A stretch of DNA of 64,000 bases, taken from positions 1 through 64,000 of the forward strand of contig NZ_BCWP01000001.1 of NCBI RefSeq assembly GCF_001592265.1, written 5' to 3'. The notes below the pieces were generated by a model. The model worked only from the letters and a program-made list of their open reading frames with translations. It did no database searches and had not been told where the DNA came from. Both the position numbers and the translations under genes were made by a program. Numbering within the stretch: the first letter of the stretch is position 1; each line of letters begins with the position of its first letter. Positions 19,301 to 27,949 of the stretch are shown here, in pieces. The stretch comes from Curvibacter delicatus NBRC 14919. GTDB taxonomy: Bacteria > Pseudomonadota > Gammaproteobacteria > Burkholderiales > Burkholderiaceae_C.

Positions 19301-20530
19301 ATGGCAAAAGAGTACAAAGACCTGGTTGTCGGGCTCGACATCGGCACCGCCAAGGTGATGGCGGTGGTGGCCGAGGTGCTGCCCAATGGCGAACTCAAGC
19401 TCGCCGGCTTGGGCATCGCCCCGAGCAACGGCCTCAAGCGTGGCGTGGTGGTCAACATCGATGCCACGGTGCAGAGCATCCAGCAGGCGCTGAAAGAGGC
19501 CGAGCTGATGGCCGACTGCAAGATTACGCGCGTCTACACCGGCATCACCGGCAGTCACATCCGCGGCATCAACTCCAGCGGCATGGTGGCGGTGAAGGAC
19601 CGCGAAGTGACGGCGGCCGACGTGGCGCGTGTGGTGGAAACCGCCAAGGCCATCAACATCTCGACCGACCAGCGCCTGCTGCTGGTGGAGCCGCAGGAGT
19701 TCATCATTGACGGCCAGGATGTGCGCGAGCCGATCGGCATGAGCGGCATCCGTCTGGAAGCCAAGGTGCACATCGTCACCGGTGCCCAGAGTGCGGCCGA
19801 AAACATCATCAAGTGCGTGCGCCGCTGTGGCCTGGAAGTGGAGCAGCTGATGCTCAACCCGCTGGCTTCCAGTCTGTCGGTGCTGACCGAGGACGAGAAG
19901 GAACTCGGCGTGGCCTGCGTCGACATCGGCGCAGGAACCACCGACGTGGCCATCTTCACCAACGGCGCCATCCGCCACACGGCGGTGATCCCGATTGCCG
20001 GTGACCTGATCACCAGCGACATTGCCATGGCGTTGCGCACGCCGACCAAGGACGCCGAGGACATCAAGGTGGAAAGCGGCTTTGCCAAGCAGCTGCTGGC
20101 TGACCCCGAGACCCAGGTGGAGGTGCCGGGCCTGGGTGACCGCGGCCCGCGCATGCTTGGCCGCCAGGCGCTGGCCGGCGTGATCGAGCCGCGCATTGAA
20201 GAAATCTTTTCGCTGGTGCACCAGGTGCTGCGCGAGTCGGGTTGCGAGGAGGTGTTGTCCTCCGGCATCGTGCTCACCGGCGGCAGCTCCATCATGCCGG
20301 GCATGGTCGAGTTGGGCGAGGACATCTTCCTCAAGCCGGTGCGCCGCGGTGTGCCGAAATACGCCAGCGCCCTGTCCGACATGGTGGCCCAGCCGCGCGC
20401 GGCCACCGTCATGGGGCTGCTCGAAGAGGCCCGGCTGGCGCGCATGCGCGGCTTCAAGGTGGCGCAGAAAAATGGTTCCATGAAGACGGCGATGGGCCGC
20501 GTCAAGGACTGGTTCATCGGGAACTTCTGA
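19301..20530 (+). CDS. ftsA: Cell division protein FtsA
   Basis: Actin-like ATPase that tethers FtsZ filaments to the membrane and recruits the late divisome. The product is 409 residues. Nucleotide-binding elements are visible: phosphate-1 loop VGLDIGTAKVMAVVAE at 9-24, phosphate-2 loop VDIGAGTTDVAIFTNG, and the adenosine motif IVLTGGSSIMPGMVEL. SHIRGINSSG marks the 1C SHS2-type region. The C terminus GRVKDWFIGNF is the amphipathic membrane-targeting helix. Confidence 0.97.
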   Translation: MAKEYKDLVVGLDIGTAKVMAVVAEVLPNGELKLAGLGIAPSNGLKRGVVVNIDATVQSIQQALKEAELMADCKITRVYTGITGSHIRGINSSGMVAVKDREVTAADVARVVETAKAINISTDQRLLLVEPQEFIIDGQDVREPIGMSGIRLEAKVHIVTGAQSAAENIIKCVRRCGLEVEQLMLNPLASSLSVLTEDEKELGVACVDIGAGTTDVAIFTNGAIRHTAVIPIAGDLITSDIAMALRTPTKDAEDIKVESGFAKQLLADPETQVEVPGLGDRGPRMLGRQALAGVIEPRIEEIFSLVHQVLRESGCEEVLSSGIVLTGGSSIMPGMVELGEDIFLKPVRRGVPKYASALSDMVAQPRAATVMGLLEEARLARMRGFKVAQKNGSMKTAMGRVKDWFIGNF

Positions 20531-20662
20531 CCATGCAACACAAGATCTGGTTGGCACGCGGAAGTCCTCACCCCCGATGGCGGTGCATCGGCCCGCCCTC
20601 ATGACCCGCATTCACGGCTATCGAACAGAAATCAAAGGCAACTGCATCAAGGAGAATCAAAA

Positions 20663-21934
20663 ATGAGTATCGAAATGATTGAAGAAGAAGGCTTCAACCA
20701 GGGCACCCAGATCAAGGTGATCGGTGTTGGTGGTGGCGGCGGCAATGCGGTGGAACACATGATCGCCAGCGAAGTGCAGGGCGTGGAATTCATCTGCGCC
20801 AACACCGACGCCCAGGCCCTGATGCGCAGCAGTGCGCACAAGGTGATCCAGCTTGGCAACAGCGGCCTGGGCGCCGGCAGCAAGCCCGAGAAGGGGCGCG
20901 ACGCCGCCGAAGTGGCCGAGGATGACATCCGTGCCGCCGTCGCAGGTGCCCACATGCTGTTCATCACTGCCGGCATGGGCGGCGGCACCGGCACCGGTGC
21001 GGCCCCCGTGATCGCGCGCGTGGCCAAGGAAATGGGCATTCTCACCGTCGGTGTGGTCACCAAGCCCTTTGACTGGGAAGGTGGTCGCCGCATGACCAAT
21101 GCCGACAGTGGTCTGGCCGAACTGGAAGCCAATGTGGACTCGCTGATTGTCGTGCTCAACGAGAAGCTGCTCGAGGTACTGGGTGATGACGTGACGCAGG
21201 ACGAGGCCTTTGCCCATGCCAACGACGTGCTGAAGAACGCCGTGGGCGGCATTGCCGAAATCATCAACGTGCCCGGTCATGTGAACGTCGACTTTGAAGA
21301 TGTGCGCACCGTGATGGGCGAGCCTGGCAAGGCCATGATGGGCACCGCCGTCGCCAGCGGTCCGGACCGGGCCCGCATTGCTGCCGAGCAGGCCGTGGCC
21401 TGCCCGCTGCTCGAGGGCATCGACCTCTCCGGCGCGCGCGGTGTGCTGGTGCTGATCACCGCAGCCAAGGGCAGCCTCAAGCTGTCTGAGTCCAAGCTGG
21501 CCATGAACACCATCCGTGCCTATGCTTCGCCGGACGCCCACGTGATCTACGGTACCGCCTACGACGACGAGCTCGGCGACGACATCCGTGTCACCGTGGT
21601 GGCCACCGGCCTCTCCCGCCAGGGCATGCGCCGCACCGCGCCGCCGCTGCAGGTGCTGCGCACCGGTACCGACAACGTGCCGTTCCAGGTGCCCACGCTC
21701 AGCACGCCGATGGGTGGCACCCCGGCGGGTGGTGCTCTGGGCACGGGCGGCATGATGGCGCCCGGCGTGGCCCCCGCCACCGCGGGTGTGCCGCAGCCGG
21801 ACTACCAGACCATGGCCACGCCCAGCGTCTGGCGCACCAATCGCACCCAGGCTGCGGCCAAGGTCGATGCGTTGTCCTCCGGTGGCATGGACGACTTCGA
21901 GATCCCGGCTTTCCTGCGCAAACAAGCCGACTGA
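20663..21934 (+). CDS. ftsZ: Cell division GTPase FtsZ
   Basis: Tubulin-like GTPase that forms the Z ring. The product is 423 residues. The tubulin signature GMGGGTGTGAAP is at 104-115, N-terminal VIGVGGGGGNAVEHMI binds nucleotide, and NADSGLAELE and NVDFEDV are catalytic T7-region motifs. A disordered glycine/proline-rich linker of about 70 residues leads to the conserved C-terminal peptide DDFEIPAFLRKQAD, which binds FtsA and other partners. A strong AAGGAG lies at 20649-20654. The 132-bp gap after ftsA holds no clear promoter. Confidence 0.99.
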   Translation: MSIEMIEEEGFNQGTQIKVIGVGGGGGNAVEHMIASEVQGVEFICANTDAQALMRSSAHKVIQLGNSGLGAGSKPEKGRDAAEVAEDDIRAAVAGAHMLFITAGMGGGTGTGAAPVIARVAKEMGILTVGVVTKPFDWEGGRRMTNADSGLAELEANVDSLIVVLNEKLLEVLGDDVTQDEAFAHANDVLKNAVGGIAEIINVPGHVNVDFEDVRTVMGEPGKAMMGTAVASGPDRARIAAEQAVACPLLEGIDLSGARGVLVLITAAKGSLKLSESKLAMNTIRAYASPDAHVIYGTAYDDELGDDIRVTVVATGLSRQGMRRTAPPLQVLRTGTDNVPFQVPTLSTPMGGTPAGGALGTGGMMAPGVAPATAGVPQPDYQTMATPSVWRTNRTQAAAKVDALSSGGMDDFEIPAFLRKQAD

Positions 21935-21951
21935 TCCTGTGGTCTGAGCCA

Positions 21952-21984
21952 GGCCCTCTTGCCCCTATGGGTGGCAAGGGGGCC
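21952..21984 (+). terminator. Hairpin between ftsZ and lpxC, likely dcw terminator
   Basis: GGCCCTCTTGCC at 21952-21963 pairs with GGCAAGGGGGCC at 21973-21984 with one G-U wobble and a 9-nt loop. A short T4 run follows a few bases later. It begins 17 nt after the ftsZ stop, so it probably ends or attenuates dcw transcription. Confidence 0.55.
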
Positions 21985-22017
21985 AGCCTGTTTTCGGCAG
22001 GAAAATGCCGCCAACCG

Positions 22018-22032
22018 TAAAATCAAACTGTG
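22018..22032 (+). promoter_or_regulatory. -10-like hexamer abutting the lpxC start (leaderless candidate)
   Basis: TAAAAT at 22018-22023 ends 6 nt before the GTG start at 22030 and no Shine-Dalgarno is present. If it is the -10, transcription would begin at about the start codon itself. Confidence 0.45.
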
Positions 22033-22953
22033 CTTCAGCAAAGAACTCTCAAATCCCTCACCCGCGCCGTTGGCGTGGGTCTGCATAGCGGCCAGCGGGT
22101 CGAGATCACGCTACGCCCGGCACAGCCCGACACCGGTATCGTGTTCCGGCGTGTCGATCTGGCACAGCCGGTCGACATTCCGGTCTCGGCGATGGCGGTG
22201 AGTGACACGCGTCTGGCTTCGACGCTGTCCAATGGCGGCGCCAAGGTGCATACGGTGGAGCACCTGATGTCGGCCTGTGCTGGCCTGGGGGTGGACAACC
22301 TGTATGTCGACATCACGGCCGAAGAGGTGCCCATTCTCGACGGCTCGGCAGCATCCTTTGTCTTCCTATTGCAAAGTGCCGGCATCGAATTGCAGAACGC
22401 GCCACGTCGTTTCATCCGCGTGACCAAGCCGGTGGAAGTGCGCGAAGGCCAGGGTGCGGCTGAAAAATGGGCGCGACTCGACCCCTATCACGGCTACAAG
22501 CTCAGTTTCGAGATCGACTTCAGCCACCCGGCGGTGGATTCCACCGGACAGCGTGTCGAGTTCGACATGAGCACCAACTCCTACTCGCGTGACATTGCCC
22601 GTGCGCGCACTTTCGGCTTTACGAAGGATGTGGAGATGATGCGTGCCAACGGCCTGGCCTTGGGTGGTGGCTTGGACAACGCCATCGTGATGGACGACTA
22701 CAAGGTGCTCAACGCCGGCGGGCTGCGCTACGACGACGAGTTCGTCAAGCACAAGATTCTCGACGCCATGGGCGACCTCTATGTCCTGGGCAAGCCGCTG
22801 CTGGCCAGCTACAGCGCCTTCCGCTCTGGCCATGCGCTGAACAACAAGCTGTTGCGCGAATTGTTGGTGCGCACCGATGCCTGGGAAACCGTGACCTTCC
22901 CCGACGAAAAGCTGGCTCCCAAGGGCTTTGCCCAGCTGGCGCGCGCCTGGTAG
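22030..22953 (+). CDS. lpxC: UDP-3-O-acyl-N-acetylglucosamine deacetylase LpxC
   Basis: Zinc amidase that catalyses the committed step of lipid A synthesis. The product is 307 residues, starting [21 protein letters not shown] from a GTG. Zinc ligands are visible in HTVEHLMSA and in [11 protein letters not shown] (His and Asp), with the catalytic histidine in RSGHALNN and Glu in HTVEH. Placement directly after ftsZ is the classic proteobacterial order. No ribosome site is seen; see the adjacent -10-like element. Confidence 0.98.
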   Translation: MLQQRTLKSLTRAVGVGLHSGQRVEITLRPAQPDTGIVFRRVDLAQPVDIPVSAMAVSDTRLASTLSNGGAKVHTVEHLMSACAGLGVDNLYVDITAEEVPILDGSAASFVFLLQSAGIELQNAPRRFIRVTKPVEVREGQGAAEKWARLDPYHGYKLSFEIDFSHPAVDSTGQRVEFDMSTNSYSRDIARARTFGFTKDVEMMRANGLALGGGLDNAIVMDDYKVLNAGGLRYDDEFVKHKILDAMGDLYVLGKPLLASYSAFRSGHALNNKLLRELLVRTDAWETVTFPDEKLAPKGFAQLARAW

Positions 22954-22974
22954 GGCAGACACGGAGCAAGCGCG

Positions 22975-23151
22975 GTGCTGCTGTTTCGCTGGCTCATCCT
23001 GTTGCTGCTGATCGGTGCAGCGGTGTCTTTCGCCTTCTTTGTTGGCACAGGCCAGCCACGCTACAAGCGCTGGGGCTTGCTCACACTCAAGTGGACGTTG
23101 ATTGCCGCCGGCGGGTTTTTTGCCGTCCTGATCCTGGAGCGGATCGCATAA
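22975..23151 (+). CDS. Small two-helix membrane protein after lpxC
   Basis: A 58-residue protein from GTG 22975 with GGAG 8 nt upstream and TAA at 23149-23151. The sequence has two hydrophobic segments, about 2-24 (LLFRWLILLLLIGAAVSFAF) and 38-55 (TLIAAGGFFAVLIL), joined by a short basic loop GQPRYKRWG. It lies 21 nt past lpxC on the same strand, so it is probably co-transcribed. No named family is recognised; I believe similar small proteins occur after lpxC in related bacteria. It is too short for default gene thresholds but has a clean ribosome site and bias. Confidence 0.7.
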   Translation: MLLFRWLILLLLIGAAVSFAFFVGTGQPRYKRWGLLTLKWTLIAAGGFFAVLILERIA

Positions 23152-23155
23152 AGGT

Positions 23156-23171
23156 GCGGCTTTGCAGCCGC
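23156..23171. terminator. Short GC hairpin between convergent genes
   Basis: GCGGCT and AGCCGC at 23156-23171 form a 6-bp stem with a TTGC loop in the 31-bp gap between the small membrane gene and the convergent histidine kinase. No T tract follows on either strand, so a terminator role is only suggested by position. Confidence 0.3.
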
Positions 23172-23182
23172 GCTGAATACCT

Positions 23183-24295
23183 TCAACGCGGCAACGTCAC
23201 CGTCACCACCAGCCCATTCGGTTGGGCGTTCCTCAGATGCAGTTGGCCCTGAAGGCGTTGCACGATGCTGTTGGCAATCGAGAGGCCCAGGCCGACGCCG
23301 CCACCATGGCGCTCGCGTGAGTCCGCCATGCGATAGAAGGGGATCACTACCTTGTCCAGCTCGTCGTCAGGGATGCCGGGGCCGTGATCACGGATCTCGA
23401 TGCAGACATGGTCGGTCAAATCCCTGTAACGGATTTCGGCGCTGCCACCGTAGCGCACAGCGTTATCGACAAGATTGCTGATGCAGCGGCGCAAAGCCGA
23501 AGCCTGGGTCCGCAAGGTCGGACAGGGCAGGGGCGGGTCGGCATCGAAGATGCGCACGGGATGGCCGCTCGCCAATTGATCATCGGCGACGCTGTTCAAC
23601 AGCGAGACCAGATCCAGCGATACAAGAGGTTCCGGATCAGCCACGCCGCGCAGATGATTCAGCGTCGACGAGATCATGGCATTCATCTCGCGGATGTCAC
23701 GCCAGAAGCCCCGCTGCTGTTCTTCGCTGGACAGGCTCTCGACACGCAGTGCCAGACGTGTCAAAGGCGCTCGAAGGTCATGCGATACCGCGGCCAGAAA
23801 GAAGTCGGCCTCACTGAGCGTCCGAGCAACTTCTGCCGAGGGCGGTTGACGCACCTCGCCGATTTCCCGGCATGCCGCATCATTGCCACCCATCCCCGCC
23901 AGATATGGGCGCTTGTGCTCAAACTCATGTGTCGACAGGACATGGCGTTGCATGCTGGACAGCAGCCAGCGGGCACCGAGACCGGCTGCCGGTATCAAAA
24001 TCAGGAACCTCGCCCCCAGGTCGAGCCAGGCACCGGTATGAGAGAAAGAAGCGAGTGTGACAAGTGTGTCGATGACGGCTGGAGCGGGAGGCAGCGAATC
24101 CACCCCGGCAGCTGCTCCAGCTTGCGGAGTCCCACCGGGCACGGGGCCCGTCTCGAACATCTCCGGCCACAATTGGAACATCACGATCAGGGCCAGGATG
24201 TACCCCGCCAGCAGGGCTGTGAACAAGAGCAGCGTCAGTTGGCCAAACAGGGTGTTTGGCGTCAGCCTTCGAAGCCAGGTGCTTAGCTGCGCCAC
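23183..24295 (-). CDS. Sensor histidine kinase, EnvZ-like, short periplasmic domain
   Basis: Inner membrane sensor kinase of 370 residues. Two membrane helices at about 19-40 and 95-112 enclose a small, proline/alanine-rich periplasmic region of about 50 residues. No clear HAMP linker is seen. The phosphoacceptor box AVSHDLRAPLTRLALRVESL places His172. The ATPase domain has NLVDNAVRYG (N box), RDHGPGIPDDEL (G1), FYRM (F) and GGGVGLGLSIANSI (G2). GTG 24295 is chosen as start because it sits just inside the end of the regulator gene (13-nt overlap), fitting translational coupling. Signal and regulon unknown; the neighbouring envelope-protein operon on the same strand is a plausible target. Confidence 0.88.
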   Translation of the reverse strand: MAQLSTWLRRLTPNTLFGQLTLLLFTALLAGYILALIVMFQLWPEMFETGPVPGGTPQAGAAAGVDSLPPAPAVIDTLVTLASFSHTGAWLDLGARFLILIPAAGLGARWLLSSMQRHVLSTHEFEHKRPYLAGMGGNDAACREIGEVRQPPSAEVARTLSEADFFLAAVSHDLRAPLTRLALRVESLSSEEQQRGFWRDIREMNAMISSTLNHLRGVADPEPLVSLDLVSLLNSVADDQLASGHPVRIFDADPPLPCPTLRTQASALRRCISNLVDNAVRYGGSAEIRYRDLTDHVCIEIRDHGPGIPDDELDKVVIPFYRMADSRERHGGGVGLGLSIANSIVQRLQGQLHLRNAQPNGLVVTVTLPR

Positions 24296-25023
24296 ACCAT
24301 GCGCCCCTGAACTGACTGGGCATTGAGCATGTAACCAACGCCGCGTACGGTCTTGATCATGTTGAAGCCGCCAGGCGTGCGGACCAGTTTCTGACGCAGC
24401 CGTGATACCAGCAGATCGATGCTGCGTTCGCCTGAATCCAGGGTGTGACTGCTTCCTCTTTCCATGAGCTGATCGCGTTTGAGGGCGCGACGCGGCGTTT
24501 GCAGAAGAAGACACAGCAGACGAAATTCAGCATTGGACAAGGCCACGACAGCCCCGTCGGGTGCATGCAGGCAGTGGTTTTCCCGATGCAACTCCCAGCC
24601 GTCAAAACTGATCATGTCGCTACGTGCATGGTCCGTTGGTCGCCTGAGGCTGGCTGTGGATCGGCGCAGGACCGACTGTATGCGCGCCACCAATTCGCGC
24701 CGCTCGAAAGGTTTTCCCATGTAGTCATCGGCACCTGTTTCCAGACCGACGACACGATCATAGGGGTTGGTACGTGCGGTCAACATGATGATCGGCAGGC
24801 GCGACTTCTTTCGCATCTCGCGCGCCAGTGCAAGACCATCGGTGCCCGGCAGCATCACATCCAGAATGATGAGATCAATCGCGTGCTGGGACAACTGGTA
24901 TTGCATGCTGTCGGCATCACCAGCGGCAAACGCTTCATAACCATACGAGACCAGATACTGGGGCAGCATCGTGGTGATCTCTTTGTCGTCGTCAACGATC
25001 AAAATTTGTTTTCGCGAGGTCAT
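24283..25023 (-). CDS. OmpR-family response regulator
   Basis: Cytoplasmic DNA-binding response regulator of 246 residues, partner of the overlapping histidine kinase. The receiver domain has the acidic pocket DDD at 11-13, phosphoacceptor Asp55 in IILDVMLPG, Thr in MLTART and Lys104 in DYMGKPF. The C-terminal winged helix includes VALSNAEFRLLCLLLQTP and ERSIDLLVSRLRQKL. The ATG at 25023 gives MTSRKQILIVDDDKE; a TTG six codons upstream is less likely. No strong ribosome site is visible. The 276 bp upstream (25024-25299) is AT-rich and contains a hairpin but no confident promoter. Confidence 0.92.
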   Translation of the reverse strand: MTSRKQILIVDDDKEITTMLPQYLVSYGYEAFAAGDADSMQYQLSQHAIDLIILDVMLPGTDGLALAREMRKKSRLPIIMLTARTNPYDRVVGLETGADDYMGKPFERRELVARIQSVLRRSTASLRRPTDHARSDMISFDGWELHRENHCLHAPDGAVVALSNAEFRLLCLLLQTPRRALKRDQLMERGSSHTLDSGERSIDLLVSRLRQKLVRTPGGFNMIKTVRGVGYMLNAQSVQGRMVWRS

Positions 25024-25205
25024 GACATACGGATTAAACAAGAAACAGTCGAGTGACGATTCCGACTTAAACGTTGAATTGCGCGATTTTCTTCGCTCAT
25101 TTCAACGCTTACTGACTCATTCACGCCATGCTGGATACATAGGTGATAAATAGCGTTTACATAAAGAAAAAAACACGCTGGATAGGGCCTTGCCTCGCAA
25201 CACGG

Positions 25206-25224
25206 GAGATGCTCGATGCATCTC
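25206..25224. other. Hairpin in the spacer between the response regulator and the chalcone-isomerase-like gene
   Basis: GAGATGC at 25206-25212 pairs with GCATCTC at 25218-25224 around a TCGAT loop, extended by CAC/GTG flanks with a two-base bulge. It lies 76 nt past the end of the upstream minus-strand gene. No T tract follows, so it may be a weak terminator or an operator. Confidence 0.4.
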
Positions 25225-25299
25225 GTGCGGCGCGAAAAAGCAGCGTGCTTCCTGTCAGGTACGGCGCATGGCTTCTTGGAACATCGGCAGATTCCGGCA

Positions 25300-25908
25300 T
25301 CAGTTGACTGCGGCGCGCACTTGCGCAGGGCGTCCCAGCAGCTTGGTCTTGAGTGCCGGATCGGCCGGCTTGTCACCCAGCCAGATATTCAGCAATGCGT
25401 TGTAGAAGGCGATGTCGCGCATCGGCTCGGTCAGCGGCTTCTTGTTGAGTTCAATCACCGTGCCGGTGCCCGGTACCCAGTCCATGGTCAAGGTGTCGCC
25501 CTTGCGCAGGCCTTGGGGCTGACTGGCAATGGCCTTGCCCAGCAACAGAACATGTCCGATCGATTTGGCCTGCATGCTGCTAGCTTCGTTGGAGATGAAA
25601 CTCAGAATGGCTTCGTTGAAGTCTTCGCCGCTCACGTCACGCAGCATGGTGATGACGAGGCGGCGGGGGCCGTCCGTGGCCAGTACGTCCTGGACGGTCG
25701 CCTTGCGATCCAGCAGGTACAGCCCCATGGCGTACACCTTGAAGATCAGCCGGAAGCTGATGCCGGCGCCGTTGAGTTTGAGGTTCTTGCCGGCGACCAG
25801 GACCGATTCGTCCAGCGCGACACCTTCCATGTTGACTGAGGCCATGGCCGGGGCCCAGGCAAGCGCGCAGGCAGCAGCAGCCAGGCTGGTCCGAAAGCGT
25901 GAAATCAT
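25300..25908 (-). CDS. Secreted chalcone-isomerase-like protein
   Basis: A 202-residue protein with a signal peptide at 1-22 ending AMA, so it is exported to the periplasm. The mature part resembles the bacterial chalcone isomerase-like family (Chalcone_3 type): VNMEGVALDESV, LKLNGAGISFRLIFKVYAMGLYL, GPRRLVITMLRDVSGEDFNEAI, GDTLTMDWVPGTGTVIELN and FYNALLNIWLGDKP. Bacterial members are not known isomerases; the fold is shared with fatty-acid-binding proteins. AAGGAG lies 6 nt before the ATG at 25908. It is the last gene of the minus-strand run that includes the FlgH-like lipoprotein, 89 bp downstream of that gene. Confidence 0.82.
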   Translation of the reverse strand: MISRFRTSLAAAACALAWAPAMASVNMEGVALDESVLVAGKNLKLNGAGISFRLIFKVYAMGLYLLDRKATVQDVLATDGPRRLVITMLRDVSGEDFNEAILSFISNEASSMQAKSIGHVLLLGKAIASQPQGLRKGDTLTMDWVPGTGTVIELNKKPLTEPMRDIAFYNALLNIWLGDKPADPALKTKLLGRPAQVRAAVN

Positions 25909-25997
25909 GATTTTCTCCTTGCGCGGCTCCGCGATATCACAGGGGAACCGCATGAAAAATGCTGAGGGTCGATGCACAGTGCGGTCCGTTTTCCCCG

Positions 25998-26726
25998 TTA
26001 CCAGACGGCGAGGTTGTTGGTCAGAACGCGTTGCAGCCAGTTGCGTGTGGTGCTGTCCGCCACGTCGCCCTGACTGACGACCTCGAGACGTGCATTGACC
26101 ACATCGCTCGAGATGATGACGTTGCCTTCCTTGATGTCCTTGGGGTCCACGACGCCCGAAAAGCGCATGGTGCTGACGCTGCCGCTGAGTGCAATGCTGC
26201 GTTCGCCGGCGACGACCAGATTACCGTTGGACAGCACATTGATCACCGAGGCAGCCAGCTGGCCTGTGAAGCTGCTGTCGTTCTTGGTGGTCCCATCGCC
26301 CTTGAAGGCAGTGCTGCCCGAGCCCGAGATGTTCTGATTCATCAACCCGCTCAGGAGGTTGGCCGGGTCGGCATTGCCAGGCCCTTTGGAGCTGAACGAG
26401 CTCGCGCGGTTCATGTCGTTCTTGACCGTATTGCTCGCGCGAAGATTTTCGGAGATGTCGACCTTCAGCGTGTCGCCGATGTGGCGTGGTTTTTGCCGGC
26501 CCGAGTAGAGCGATGCCATGCCCGGCTGAAACAGCGAACCGGTATTCACACGCTCCACAGCGGCCGGACGGGAGACCGGCGGTGCCGTCAACGGGCCCTG
26601 GACAATCGTACGGGGCGTGTTGGCACAACCGGTCGCCAGGCAGGCGCACAAGACCGTACAAACCAGCGTGCTGTACATGCCACCGTTGCCGGGCGTGCAT
26701 GCGCGAGGTACTGAAAGTTGCTTCAT
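25998..26726 (-). CDS. flgH: FlgH-family L-ring lipoprotein, outside any flagellar cluster
   Basis: Outer membrane lipoprotein of 242 residues resembling the flagellar L-ring subunit. The lipobox LATGC places the lipidated cysteine at 34. Family blocks are clear: SLYSGRQKPRHIGDTLKVDI, then SASNTVKN-type polar stretch, GSGSTAFKGDGTT, VINVLSNGNLVVAGERSIAL, MRFSGVVDPKDI and the C-terminal TRNWLQRVLTNNLAVW. AGAAGGAGAAG precedes ATG 26726. Its ATG overlaps the stop of an upstream lipoprotein gene by 4 nt. No FlgA-L gene is nearby, so either this is an orphan copy or it has been reused as an outer-membrane ring for another apparatus. The symbol reflects family, not proven flagellar function. Confidence 0.85.
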   Translation of the reverse strand: MKQLSVPRACTPGNGGMYSTLVCTVLCACLATGCANTPRTIVQGPLTAPPVSRPAAVERVNTGSLFQPGMASLYSGRQKPRHIGDTLKVDISENLRASNTVKNDMNRASSFSSKGPGNADPANLLSGLMNQNISGSGSTAFKGDGTTKNDSSFTGQLAASVINVLSNGNLVVAGERSIALSGSVSTMRFSGVVDPKDIKEGNVIISSDVVNARLEVVSQGDVADSTTRNWLQRVLTNNLAVW

Positions 26727-27313
26727 GTCTTCTCCTTCTGGGAGGTGGGGGTGGACGCAGGCTTGTTCTCGATGCCGGTGATCAGGGCGGACACCACAGG
26801 GGTCAGCTTGTCTTGCGTGCTGGCCCATTTGCTTGTGCCGAGCACGGGGTCCAGTTCATAGTGGCTGCTTGACAGAACCCGTCCCCGGGCTGTTTGCAGC
26901 GTCAGTGCGGCTTTGCTTACATACGGTTTGTAGCGGTCGCTGAGCGGGTACTGTCCCCAGTCGATGAAAGCGCTGTACCTCAACCAGACATTGCATTTCT
27001 CGGTCGCAGCAATGCCCTCGTACACCCGGCTTTCGATCTGGTGCTGGCGCAGCGCGATCTGCAGGGCCGGCACGATGTCCGCCACCTGCGCTTGAGGGTT
27101 GAACTCAATGCACAACTCCTTGAGCGGTTCATGGGCGTGGTACACCGTGTTGCTGGACTCGCCAGGGGCGGTTGCCACGGCCATGCTGGCCAGACTGCCT
27201 GTTGCCTTGGCCAATTCCCAGAGTGGCGCCGGGCTGATGATCGAGCAGCCTGACAGCGACAGCCCGGCCATGACCAGGGCGAGGACTTGCAGTTGAAGCG
27301 CTTGGCGGTGCAT
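26723..27313 (-). CDS. Putative outer membrane lipoprotein coupled to flgH-like gene
   Basis: A 196-residue lipoprotein: the signal sequence ends LSLSGC with Cys23. The mature region has a globular pattern ELCIEFNPQAQVADIVPALQ, then CNVWLRYSAFIDWG and AALTLQTARGRVLSSSHYELD, with an unstructured TSQKEKT tail. It resembles, from memory, the Sbal_3080 type of small lipoproteins, but that is uncertain. Its TGA overlaps the FlgH-like start by 4 nt, so the two are almost certainly made together and both go to the outer membrane. ATG 27313 is chosen because it gives a good signal peptide. Confidence 0.75.
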   Translation of the reverse strand: MHRQALQLQVLALVMAGLSLSGCSIISPAPLWELAKATGSLASMAVATAPGESSNTVYHAHEPLKELCIEFNPQAQVADIVPALQIALRQHQIESRVYEGIAATEKCNVWLRYSAFIDWGQYPLSDRYKPYVSKAALTLQTARGRVLSSSHYELDPVLGTSKWASTQDKLTPVVSALITGIENKPASTPTSQKEKT

Positions 27314-27364
27314 GACCGGTGACTTGCGTGGTGAGTGGCGGCACAACATGTCAGCCGACCCTGT

Positions 27365-27949
27365 TCAGGACAGCGTGCCGGCGGTAACACCCAACGACAC
27401 GAAGTCGGCCACATTGCCGGCGGCGGTGCTGATGCCGTCGACGACAGAGGATGCCGCATCGCTGACGGCGGTGGCGGCATCCGACAGCCCGTCTTCAATG
27501 CTGTCGACAACGTCTTCCGCCGCATGGCTCACGCTTTGGCCGACCTCGCCGAGGGTGTCCAGGCCGTCGCTGGCCATGGCGGCGACGTCTGTGTACAGCT
27601 GGGTGAAACCGTTTGTGACGCTGTCGATGGCCGATTCGACGGCGTCTCCGGTATCGCTGAGTGCCGTGCCGACGGCGTCATAACCGGCATCGGCCATGTC
27701 GCCCAGTTTTTCCAGGCTTTCCGCACTGAACGAGCAAATGGCGCTGACCGAGTCTGCCGCGGCGTTGGCCACACCGATCACGGAGGCAACGGCCGGGCCG
27801 TACAGGTTGGCGTTGATCGTGTAGTCGTCCTGGCAAGCCTTTGTTGAGGTCAAAGGTTGCACATAGGAAGAAATCGAATTGATGCTGCTCACAATAATCT
27901 CCCGAAGGTTGGTTGAGGGGGTGAATGAATGGTAGGTTTGCCATTCCAT
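27365..27949 (-). CDS. Acidic amphipathic repeat-like protein of unknown function
   Basis: A 194-residue protein with no signal peptide and no hydrophobic membrane helix. The first 75 residues are mixed, with cysteines near 38 and 71. The last 120 residues are built from Asp/Ala/Val/Ser-rich amphipathic segments with about an 11-residue rhythm (DAVESAIDSVTNG, AAEDVVDSIEDGLSDAATAV), reminiscent of phasins or LEA-type and apolipoprotein-like helices. GGAGAGAG precedes ATG 27949. It is the first gene of the minus-strand run, 51 bp ahead of the lipoprotein gene. No family is recognised. Confidence 0.65.
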   Translation of the reverse strand: MEWQTYHSFTPSTNLREIIVSSINSISSYVQPLTSTKACQDDYTINANLYGPAVASVIGVANAAADSVSAICSFSAESLEKLGDMADAGYDAVGTALSDTGDAVESAIDSVTNGFTQLYTDVAAMASDGLDTLGEVGQSVSHAAEDVVDSIEDGLSDAATAVSDAASSVVDGISTAAGNVADFVSLGVTAGTLS

